DNA of 64,000 nucleotides from Wenzhouxiangella sp042310355 (lineage in GTDB: Bacteria; Pseudomonadota; Gammaproteobacteria; Xanthomonadales; Wenzhouxiangellaceae): contig NZ_JBHJMR010000009.1 in assembly GCF_042310355.1 (NCBI RefSeq), positions 62,001-126,000 of the forward strand, read 5' to 3'. Positions 15,461 through 22,878 of the stretch are shown here, piece after piece. Below the pieces are notes generated by a model. That model was not told where the DNA came from. It ran no database searches and was given only the letters and a program-made list of their open reading frames with translations. Position numbers and translations under genes: made by a program. Positions within the stretch are counted from its first letter, which is position 1. Each line of letters starts with the position of its first letter.

Positions 15461-16465
15461 TTATAACTTATAGAGCGCCGGTTCCAGCCGATCGATGATG
15501 CGGTGGATGACGCAGACGTCATCGACCATGGTCTCCACGCCGTCCACCAGCCGCGATTCCCTGGCCAGGACATGGCCCACGTCGAGAAAGGGCCGGGCGC
15601 GTTCGGTCTTGATCGGGCCGAGCGCCCGACCGACTTCATAGCGGCTGAGGGAAAAATAGAAGCTGTCGTACTTGAATCCGGCAGCCAGCGCGGGCCGGTT
15701 GTTGACCTGGCGCCCTTCGCCCGCGTTTATGGCCAACAGGGCCCGACGCCATTCCGGCGTGAGCACGGCCTCGACCTGCGATGAATCGAGCTCGGCGCCA
15801 CGCTCCGGGGTGACCAGGAAGGTTTCGTCGAACTCGGCATCGCCGGTCGGGATGGTCTTTGGCGTGAGTTTCTTGATGAACCAGCCGAAGTTGGGCCGGA
15901 TGCTGAAACCGGGATCGACGCTCATCGGCAGCTCCACGCGGCCAAGCAGCCCATGGAACACCGTACTCGTGCTGTCGTTGCTGTCCTTGTCGCGGCTGAC
16001 GCGCTCGAGCGTGGCATGCACCATCTCGAAGCGGGTCTGATGGTGTCGACCGCGAATCAAGTGGGCCAGGTCCGCGCGCGACCAGCTGCCGACCAGGTCG
16101 AGCGCATCGAACGGCGCGACGAAGTCATGGGAGTCGAGTGCGTTGCGGTACTCGAGATCGTCACTGATCGACTCGCACACCAGCGGCACCAACTCCTTTT
16201 GGGCGGCGGCCGACCAGCGCTTCTGCGCGCGCTGAAGCAGGACGAGACCGGCAACGAGGGCGAGGATCAGCGGTACGAGCGCCAATCCGAATCCGGCATC
16301 GGTCAACAGCACGACCAGCGCTAAAATCACGGCAGCGGCGGCTATCAGCGCCAGGTTGCGAATCAGGCGCGCGCGAGACCTTTCGCGCTCTTGCTCAACG
16401 GCATCGATACGGGGTTGAATCCGCTCGATCAGTTCAACGACATCGATCTTCGGCGTCGCGCTCAT
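15461..16465 (-). CDS. DUF3137-family membrane protein
   Basis: 334 residues with GGGAGG upstream of the start. Two adjacent transmembrane helices (about residues 36-56 and 58-78) follow a charged N-terminal helix. A DUF3137-type soluble domain (about 95-325) follows, with FVAPFDALDLVGSW and, later, FHGLLGRVELP. The biochemical role of this family is unknown. It follows the DUF6498-like gene by 18 bp on the same strand, so they are likely co-transcribed. Confidence 0.75.
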   Translation of the reverse strand: MSATPKIDVVELIERIQPRIDAVEQERERSRARLIRNLALIAAAAVILALVVLLTDAGFGLALVPLILALVAGLVLLQRAQKRWSAAAQKELVPLVCESISDDLEYRNALDSHDFVAPFDALDLVGSWSRADLAHLIRGRHHQTRFEMVHATLERVSRDKDSNDSTSTVFHGLLGRVELPMSVDPGFSIRPNFGWFIKKLTPKTIPTGDAEFDETFLVTPERGAELDSSQVEAVLTPEWRRALLAINAGEGRQVNNRPALAAGFKYDSFYFSLSRYEVGRALGPIKTERARPFLDVGHVLARESRLVDGVETMVDDVCVIHRIIDRLEPALYKL

Positions 16466-16483
16466 AAAATCCTCCCGGTTGTT

Positions 16484-17155
16484 TCAATCCCAATTGCGAA
16501 AGATATGGCTGTCGGCCCGCCCCGTTTCCCGCTTGCGCCGCTCGGCTGCCTGCTCGCGACGGTGCTCGGCCAGGTGAGCGGCCACGTCGATGACGATCTT
16601 GAGCACGACCAGCAGCGCCAGTGCATAGAGCGGCTCGCCCAGCCAGCTCACCAGAAAACCGCCGCCGACAATGGTGACGTGCAGAATCATCACCCGCCGG
16701 TACGGCGCGACCATCAAGTCCTTCCCGCTCGTGCGCCGGTACTCGCCATCGCCGAGAAAATTCATCACGTACGAGGCACCGTGGCTGACCAGCAGCGCCA
16801 GCAACGGAATCCACAGCCCGAGCGCGTGGCCGCCGTCATGGGCCTCCGGCCGGAACACCGTCATGACAAACGCTCCGTGAACCAGGGTAAACAGGCCGTA
16901 GTGAAAGCAGAAAAAGGGCATGAGCAACCACACGCTGCCGTCCCCGTTGCGGCGATAGACCGTCACGAAGCGCGCCAGCGTGTAGAGACCGATGATCAGG
17001 TTTTCGGCCCAGAACAGCAGCAGGATTTCATAGACCGCCCAGCCGAAGTAGAAGACGCCTGCAAGGGGCACCAGGTTGGCGGCGACCAGCAGCAGGGCCG
17101 TCAGATGCGCGCGTTTGTCGAGCAATGGCCTTTCCGGAATGGTTCCAGGACTCAC
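16484..17155 (-). CDS. DUF6498-like integral membrane protein
   Basis: 223 residues from a GTG at 17155, with about five to six hydrophobic helices. Characteristic features are the polar-in-membrane motif LLLFWAENLIIGLYTLARF (about residues 45-63) and FFCFHYGLFTLVHGAFV (about 80-96). Its function is unknown; the WAEN and HYGLFxxVHG motifs recur in DUF6498 proteins. A basic C-terminal tail is probably cytoplasmic. It is divergent from the gamma-glutamyltransferase gene, with about 100 bp between starts. Confidence 0.7.
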   Translation of the reverse strand: MSPGTIPERPLLDKRAHLTALLLVAANLVPLAGVFYFGWAVYEILLLFWAENLIIGLYTLARFVTVYRRNGDGSVWLLMPFFCFHYGLFTLVHGAFVMTVFRPEAHDGGHALGLWIPLLALLVSHGASYVMNFLGDGEYRRTSGKDLMVAPYRRVMILHVTIVGGGFLVSWLGEPLYALALLVVLKIVIDVAAHLAEHRREQAAERRKRETGRADSHIFRNWD

Positions 17156-17257
17156 TTACGACAACTACGCAAGTTTCCTGCCACTGCTCGGTGGCGCACA
17201 CGCTGTCCGACGAGGCCCTTGCTATCATGCAGGCACTTCCCGTCGGAGAAACAAGCC

Positions 17258-19144
17258 ATGAACCGCCTTTCGCTCACCCTTGCGACCTTCGCGCTGACCT
17301 GGGCTGCATGCATCGCATCGGTTTCGGCCCAGGACACCGGCAAACCCATCCTGCACGGCAAGCACTGGGTGGCGGTAACCGGCAAGCCGCTGGGCGCGAC
17401 GGCCGGGGCGCGGATGTTCCACCAGGGCGGCAATGCGGTCGATGCCGCCGCGGCCATGCTGGCCGCCACCGCCACCATGTGGGACACGCTCGGCTGGGGC
17501 GGCGAGACGCAGGCCCTGATCTACAACCCCGAAACCGGCGAAGTCATCGGCGTCAACGGCGTCGGCGTCGCCCCCACCGGCGCCACGCCCGAGTTCTTCC
17601 GCGAGCAGGGCATGCAGTACCCGCCGGAAAACGGTCCGCTGGCCGCGGTGACACCCGGCACCCCGGGCAGCCTGATGGTGATGGTGGCCGAGTACGGCAA
17701 GCTCAGCCTGGCTGACGTGCTGGCCCCGGCCATCGAGATGGCCGACGGCTACCCGATCGAGAAAGCCCAGGCGGACAACATGGAACGTCGGCGCGAAGTG
17801 CTCGCGCAATGGCCCGCATCGCGGAAAGTCTTCCTGCCGAACCACGACCCGGACGACCCCGACCAGCGCGCGGCCCCGCGCGAGGGCGAAATCTTCGTCC
17901 AGGAGGACCTGGCCGAGACCCTCCGGAAACTGGTCGAAACCGAGCAGCAGGCCCTGGAAGAGGGCAAGAGTCGCGAGGAGGCCATCTACGCCGCCTACGA
18001 CCGCTTCTACACCGGCGACATCGCTCGCGAGATCGTGCGCGCCACGCGCGAGGCCGGCGGGCTGTTCACGCTGGAAGACCTCGCCGACTGGGAGGTCAAG
18101 CTCGAAGAACCCGTGACCACCGACTACCGCGGCATCGACGTCTACAAGCTGACCACCTGGACGCAGGGCCCGGTGATGCTGCAGGCGCTCAACATCCTCG
18201 AAGGCTTCGACCTCAAGGCGATGGGCTACAACTCCCAGCGCTACATCCACACCCTCTACCAGGCCATGAACCTGGCCTTCGCCGACCGCGATTTCTACTA
18301 CGGCGACCCCTACATGCCGCCGGATGAGCCCGTCGAGGGGCTGCTGTCGAAGGAATACGCGGCCGAGCGCCGCAAGCTGATCCGCGACGACCGTAACCTG
18401 ACCGACTACCTGCCGGGCGACCCGTACCAGTTCCAGGACGGCGACAATCCCTTCGAAGAACTTCGCCAGAGCTGGCAGCTCGTCCCTCCGGATGCCGAGG
18501 CCGAGGGCGAGGAAGGCTTCCAGCAGGCCAGCACCCTGTCCTTCGAGGAAGGCTTCCGCGCCGGCACCACCGCCATCCAGGCCGCCGACGCCGAGGGTTG
18601 GGTCGTTTCCGTCACGCCTTCGGGCGGCTGGGTGCCGGCCTTCATCGCCGGCGAGTCGGGCATCGGCCTGAGCCAGCGCATGCAAAGCTTCGTGCTCGAC
18701 AAATCACTCAACCCCTACAACGTGGTCGAGCCGGGCAAGCGCCCGCGCGTGACGCTCACGCCCTCGATGGCACTGAAAGACGGCAAGCCGCTGATGGCTT
18801 TCTCCGTCCAGGGCGGCGACACCCAGGACCAGAACCTGCTGCAGTTCTTTCTCAACATGGTCGAATGGGACATGAACGTGCAGCAGGCCGCCGAGGGCAA
18901 GCAGAACATCATGAGCTACCAGATGCAGAGCAGCTTCGGCGCCCACCAGGCCGAGCCGGGCCGCATCGAAGTGCCACGCTCGCTCTCGCCCTACACCACC
19001 GGCCAGTTGCGCAAGATGGGCTACGACGTCGATCGGGTCGATCGCGTCTACAACCCCACCCAGGCCATCTGGTTCGACTTCGAGAACGGCACCATGCAGG
19101 GCGGCGCCAGCGACTACGGCGAGGACTACGGCATCGCCTGGTAG
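17258..19144 (+). CDS. Gamma-glutamyltransferase family protein, exported
   Basis: 628 residues. The start at 17258 gives a clean signal peptide (MNRLSLTLATFALTWAACIA, cleaved near SAQD); a much longer open frame from 16391 is antisense to the preceding genes. The large-subunit signature is seen in ARMFHQGGNAVDAAAAMLA. The autoprocessing site is AGTTAIQAADAEGWVVSVTP, with Thr437 as the likely nucleophile; the usual TTHxS becomes TTAIQ, a divergent subgroup. The family cleaves gamma-glutamyl bonds of glutathione and related peptides in the periplasm after self-cleavage into two subunits. Activity on glutathione is not certain given the variant site. Confidence 0.85.
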   Translation: MNRLSLTLATFALTWAACIASVSAQDTGKPILHGKHWVAVTGKPLGATAGARMFHQGGNAVDAAAAMLAATATMWDTLGWGGETQALIYNPETGEVIGVNGVGVAPTGATPEFFREQGMQYPPENGPLAAVTPGTPGSLMVMVAEYGKLSLADVLAPAIEMADGYPIEKAQADNMERRREVLAQWPASRKVFLPNHDPDDPDQRAAPREGEIFVQEDLAETLRKLVETEQQALEEGKSREEAIYAAYDRFYTGDIAREIVRATREAGGLFTLEDLADWEVKLEEPVTTDYRGIDVYKLTTWTQGPVMLQALNILEGFDLKAMGYNSQRYIHTLYQAMNLAFADRDFYYGDPYMPPDEPVEGLLSKEYAAERRKLIRDDRNLTDYLPGDPYQFQDGDNPFEELRQSWQLVPPDAEAEGEEGFQQASTLSFEEGFRAGTTAIQAADAEGWVVSVTPSGGWVPAFIAGESGIGLSQRMQSFVLDKSLNPYNVVEPGKRPRVTLTPSMALKDGKPLMAFSVQGGDTQDQNLLQFFLNMVEWDMNVQQAAEGKQNIMSYQMQSSFGAHQAEPGRIEVPRSLSPYTTGQLRKMGYDVDRVDRVYNPTQAIWFDFENGTMQGGASDYGEDYGIAW

Positions 19145-19196
19145 GAATACAACGTTCGGATCTCCCCAACCGGCATCCAACGACCTTCCCATCGCC

Positions 19197-19400
19197 GTGC
19201 TTGTCTCACCCGCACCTCGAGTTCGGGTGAGGCGACCGCTATCGGATGGCTTTCGAATCACATTCCCCATCGGCTACATGGCCGACCGCCACGGCAATAT
19301 CCATCATCCGAAGGTCGAGCCCGACGAGAAGGTCAAGCCCGACGATGCATTGGAAGCCGCGGTGCATTGGCTGGAAAGCCAGCCGGACTGCGCCCGATAG
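19197..19400 (+). pseudogene. Decayed C-terminal remnant of an S41-type peptidase
   Basis: A 67-codon frame in the 367-bp gap after the gamma-glutamyltransferase gene. Its translation ends like a C-terminal-processing (S41) peptidase: LSDGFRITFPIGYMADRHG, then VEPDEKVKPDDALEAAVHWL, matching the family's 'GxxPDxxV...DxxLxxAlxxL' closing segment. There is no catalytic Ser/Lys region, signal peptide or ribosome site, so it is read as the tail of a deleted gene. The similarity is by pattern recognition only. Confidence 0.4.
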
Positions 19401-19469
19401 GGCAGACCATCACGGCATGTCCCTCGGCCCGGCCGCGCCTGGAAGGCAGTCGTCGAGTCGCCGCCGCCG

Positions 19470-19475
19470 TATAAT
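19470..19475 (+). promoter_or_regulatory. -10 box (TATAAT) before the PPC-domain gene
   Basis: A perfect TATAAT in the context CCGTATAATCG, 37 bp before the ATG at 19512. No good -35 box is present at 17 bp. The ribosome site GAGGG follows at 19496-19500. The same CCGTATAATCG string recurs before the genes at 33711 and (as CCGTATAATCG) 40534. Confidence 0.5.
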
Positions 19476-19511
19476 CGCTCGACCAACAATATCCCGAGGG
19501 ACACCGGAATC

Positions 19512-20495
19512 ATGAACAGAGCCATTACAGCGATCGCCGCCGTGCTTTTGAGCAGCGGGCTGGCCGCCCAGCAGGAGTTTTTCTCCGAGTCGGGTGAATT
19601 CAGCGAAAACGGCGACCCGTCCGCCAACCGCCACACGATTGCAGTCGAAGCCGGCAAGACGGTCGAAGTCATCGTCATCGGCGAAGGCGTCGACACCGTG
19701 GTCAACGCCACACTGCCCAACGGCGACACGCTCGTCAACGACGATTACCAGGACATCAACGCCGGTTTCGTGCGAACGTTCGAGCAGGGCGGCGAAGTGG
19801 AGATCGTCGCGTCCGCGCTCATGGGCGGCTCCGGCAGCTATCGCGTGGTTGCACGCACGCTGCCCTCACCGGGCACGATCGAAATCGGCCAGACCGTCGA
19901 AGGACAGCTCGACGACGCGTCCGGCGGCGGCGATCGTTACCAGCTGGTCGGCTCGGCCGACACGCGGGTGGTCATCGACCTGAAGTCCTACGACTTCGAC
20001 GCCTTCCTGACCGTCGTCGACTCCGAGGGCAACGAGCGAACGGACGACGACGGCGGGGACGAGGGCCTCAACAGCCGCCTGTACCACCAGTTCGAAGCGG
20101 ACGGCGAGACCATCACCATCACGGCCGGAACGTTCGGATCGAGCACCGGCCGCTACCAGCTGAGCGTTACCGAACTGTCCAGCGAAGCCGCTGCGCAATA
20201 CGACGGACGCCTGGACAACGACTCGGCGCGCGCCTACAACGGTAAGCGCTACGAAAGCTTCGAGTTCGAGGGCGAGGCCGGCGAGACGCTGACCATCGAG
20301 CTCAAGTCGAACGCCTTCGACGCGATGCTCTACGTCTCCAGGCCCGACGGCAGCAACCTGGTCAGCGACGACGACGGCGGCGACGGCACCAACAGCATGG
20401 CCGTCACCACCCTGCCGGAAACCGGCACCTACACGATCCACGTCACGAGCCTGGCCGACAGCCAGGGCGAGTTCGAGCTGACGATCTTCAAGTAG
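19512..20495 (+). CDS. Secreted protein with repeated PPC-type beta domains
   Basis: 327 residues with a signal peptide (cleaved near LAAQQ). Three beta-sandwich units follow, like bacterial pre-peptidase C-terminal domains. The second and third are clearest, each with 'GQ/RLD...D...Y.LxG' entry strands, LKSYDFDAFLTVVDSEG or LKSNAFDAMLYVSRPDG, and a DDD/DDDGG turn that suggests calcium binding. There is no enzyme domain, so it may be a binding or structural exoprotein or a degraded protease tail. It is followed 9 bp later by an 11-bp-stem hairpin. Confidence 0.75.
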   Translation: MNRAITAIAAVLLSSGLAAQQEFFSESGEFSENGDPSANRHTIAVEAGKTVEVIVIGEGVDTVVNATLPNGDTLVNDDYQDINAGFVRTFEQGGEVEIVASALMGGSGSYRVVARTLPSPGTIEIGQTVEGQLDDASGGGDRYQLVGSADTRVVIDLKSYDFDAFLTVVDSEGNERTDDDGGDEGLNSRLYHQFEADGETITITAGTFGSSTGRYQLSVTELSSEAAAQYDGRLDNDSARAYNGKRYESFEFEGEAGETLTIELKSNAFDAMLYVSRPDGSNLVSDDDGGDGTNSMAVTTLPETGTYTIHVTSLADSQGEFELTIFK

Positions 20496-20504
20496 GCCGG
20501 CACC

Positions 20505-20535
20505 TTGGTCAGCCCGAACGCGAAGGGCTGACCAA
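20505..20535 (+). terminator. Hairpin between the PPC gene and the ABC transporter
   Basis: A perfect 11-bp stem, TTGGTCAGCCC (20505-20515) with GGGCTGACCAA (20525-20535), and a nine-base loop. It starts 9 bp after the PPC gene's stop. No T-run follows, so a factor-dependent terminator or mRNA-stabilising hairpin is as likely as an intrinsic terminator. Confidence 0.45.
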
Positions 20536-20599
20536 TGGCACACGACAACGAGTGCCGGAACGAATACGCTCCCGGACTGCATCCGAGTGGAGAAGTTGC

Positions 20600-21550
20600 A
20601 TGCTGAGTTTCGAGGGCGTCGCCAAGGATTTCGCCGGTGTCCGCGCCGTGGACGCGCTGTCGTTCGCGGTCGATGCCGGGGAGATCTTCGCCATGCTGGG
20701 GCCCAACGGCGCCGGCAAGACCACCAGCGTGCGCATGATCATGGGCCTGATCGAGCCCGACGCCGGCCGGATCGAACTCGCCCCGGCGCTGCTCGACCAC
20801 GGCCGGCTCGACCGCCGGCGCCTGGGCTACCTGCCCGAGGAACGCGGGCTCTACCAGGATGCCACCGTGCTCAAGTGCCTGCTCTACCTCGCCTCGCTGC
20901 GCGGCTGCGGCCCCGAGCAGGCGCGCCCGCGCGCCCTGGCCTGGCTGGAGCGCCTCGAACTGGCCGAGCGCGCCGACGACAAGGTCTCGAGCCTGTCGAA
21001 GGGCAACCAGCAAAAGGTGCAGTTCATCGCCTCGATCCTGCACGAGCCGCGCCTGGCCATTCTCGACGAACCCTTCTCCGGCCTCGATCCCATCAACCAG
21101 GAACGCATGTGCGCCTGGATCCGCGAGCTGCGCGACGAAGGCATGACCATCCTGCTCAGCGCCCACCAGCTCCAGCTGGTCGAACAGATCGCCGATCGCA
21201 TCCTGCTGATCCACCAGGGCCAGGCGAGGCTGTGCGGCACGCTGGATGAAATCCGCAGCCGCACGGCCTCCGCCAGCCGGCTGGTCATCGACTACGCCGA
21301 TCCCGTCGCCCCCGAAAGCCTGCACGCTTCGGCCGGCGTCGCAAAGGTCGAGCCGGTCGACGAACGCCGCATCGAAATCCAGCTCGACGACGATGCCGAA
21401 CTCGGCGACGTCCTGGCCGATCTCGCCCGCGCCGGGCGCCTGACCGGACTGACCACGCTCACGCCCAGCCTGCACGAGATCTTCATCCGCAACTTCGGCG
21501 GGTCCGGCGACGGCCCGGCAAGCACCAACACCAGGGAGGGCCAGTCATGA
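20600..21550 (+). CDS. ABC transporter ATP-binding protein (NatA-like exporter)
   Basis: 316 residues from ATG 20600, with GGAGAAG upstream. Walker A is GPNGAGKTT (residues 34-42), the signature is SLSKGNQQK, and Walker B is LAILDEPFSGLDP, followed by the switch His in LLSAHQ. The C-terminal ~90 residues form the extension seen in NatA/YhaQ-type exporters (DUF4162-like). It powers the permease encoded next, with which it overlaps by 4 bp (ATGA). Such pairs export Na+, peptides or drugs; the substrate here is unknown. Confidence 0.9.
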   Translation: MLSFEGVAKDFAGVRAVDALSFAVDAGEIFAMLGPNGAGKTTSVRMIMGLIEPDAGRIELAPALLDHGRLDRRRLGYLPEERGLYQDATVLKCLLYLASLRGCGPEQARPRALAWLERLELAERADDKVSSLSKGNQQKVQFIASILHEPRLAILDEPFSGLDPINQERMCAWIRELRDEGMTILLSAHQLQLVEQIADRILLIHQGQARLCGTLDEIRSRTASASRLVIDYADPVAPESLHASAGVAKVEPVDERRIEIQLDDDAELGDVLADLARAGRLTGLTTLTPSLHEIFIRNFGGSGDGPASTNTREGQS

Positions 21551-22737
21551 GCGATCGCCTGATGCTGGTTCGCACCGTCGCGCGCTGGGAGTTCAAGCGC
21601 TTCTTCAAGCTCTCCGACATGATCAAGGGCACGATTTTCATGCTGATCTTCGGCGCGCTGGGGGGCACCGTGGCCACTTATCTCGGACGCGATGCGCTCA
21701 GCGTTCCGGATATCGCCGTAGTCGAGACCGGACCGTTCGAACTGGCGGACCTGGACAGCCCGCGCCTGAATTTCCTCGACCGGCGCGACGCCGACCGGGA
21801 CAGCCTGATCCAGATGCTGGAAGAAGAGGAGATCGGCGGCATCCTGTCGATCGAATCCACCGACCAGGCCCGCCTGATTGCCGCCGGTGACCGGCCGTGG
21901 CGCTGGATTCTGGAGGAGTTTCTGCAGGACGCCCGCACCGGACTGATGCTGACCCGCCTCGACATCGACGAGGCGACCTACCGTCAACTGACCGGCGAGA
22001 TGGCGCTCGCAACCGAGTTCCGCAGCCAGCCACAGGCAAGCCGCGCCGACCGCATCGTCGCCGGCGTGGCGATCGGCCTGGTCCTGATCGCGGTCTTCAT
22101 GGGCTTTGCCTACCAGTTCACCGCCATCACCGCCGAAAAGCAGCAGCGCATCACCGAACAGGTGGTCTCGGCGATTTCGCCGCAGACATGGATCGACGGC
22201 AAGATCCTGGGCATTACCGGCATCGGCCTGGTTTACGTCGTCTACTACGCGCTCATCTCCCTGATCGGCGCGACCATCCTGACCTGGTTCGGGGCACCGT
22301 TCGCGGCCGGGCTGGAACTGGTCGACCCGTTCCTGCTGGCCCTGTTCGTCGTCCTCGCCCTACTCGGCATCCTGATGTGGAACGCCTTCCTGGCCGGCGT
22401 GGCGGCCACCATCGACGACCCCAACACCTCGCAGAAGGCCGGCTGGATGATGCTGCCCCTCCTGCCCGTCGGGCTGGCGTTCTTCACGCTCGTCAATCCC
22501 GACAGCGCACTGATCCAGTTCCTCGGCGTGTTCCCGCTGACCAGCTACGCCGTCCTGCCGGCCCGCATGGTCATGACCAGCGTGGCGTGGTGGGAGATCG
22601 CGCTTGCCCTGCCACTGCTTGCGGCGACGGCATGGCTGTTTCGGCGCGCGGCCGGCAAGATATTCGCTGCCGGCATGATGATGTACGGCAAAGAACCGAG
22701 TTACGCGGAAATGTGGCGCTGGTTCTGGAAGAGTTGA
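21547..22737 (+). CDS. ABC-2 type permease (NatB-like)
   Basis: 396 residues. One N-terminal transmembrane helix (about 27-45) is followed by a large extracytoplasmic domain (about 46-180) and five more helices (about 181-375), the NatB/YhaP topology. The cytoplasmic coupling segment EKQQRITEQVVSAISPQTWIDGKI follows the second helix, as in other ABC-2 exporters. It overlaps the ATPase gene (ATGA). It forms the membrane part of the exporter with that protein. Confidence 0.88.
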   Translation: MSDRLMLVRTVARWEFKRFFKLSDMIKGTIFMLIFGALGGTVATYLGRDALSVPDIAVVETGPFELADLDSPRLNFLDRRDADRDSLIQMLEEEEIGGILSIESTDQARLIAAGDRPWRWILEEFLQDARTGLMLTRLDIDEATYRQLTGEMALATEFRSQPQASRADRIVAGVAIGLVLIAVFMGFAYQFTAITAEKQQRITEQVVSAISPQTWIDGKILGITGIGLVYVVYYALISLIGATILTWFGAPFAAGLELVDPFLLALFVVLALLGILMWNAFLAGVAATIDDPNTSQKAGWMMLPLLPVGLAFFTLVNPDSALIQFLGVFPLTSYAVLPARMVMTSVAWWEIALALPLLAATAWLFRRAAGKIFAAGMMMYGKEPSYAEMWRWFWKS

Positions 22738-22828
22738 ACGGCTGCACCGAACACGCCTGACGGTTGTTCCGTTGGGCAAGCGCGACCGGCACCAGGTGGC
22801 CGGGTCGGGCTGGTGCAGACGAGTCGTG

Positions 22829-22834
22829 CATAAT
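22829..22834 (+). promoter_or_regulatory. -10-like box (CATAAT) before the kinase gene
   Basis: TGCATAAT (the -10 is 22829-22834) lies 44 bp upstream of the kinase ATG at 22879. No convincing -35 box is present. The ribosome site is GGGGAGAG at 22861-22868. Confidence 0.35.
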
Positions 22835-22878
22835 GGGTTTTTCAGGATGCTCGACGCTCCCGGGGAGAGCGGCCCGCA

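Noticed and set aside
17225..18685. A 486-codon minus-strand frame
   Set aside because: Antisense to the gamma-glutamyltransferase gene, which has a signal peptide and catalytic motif.
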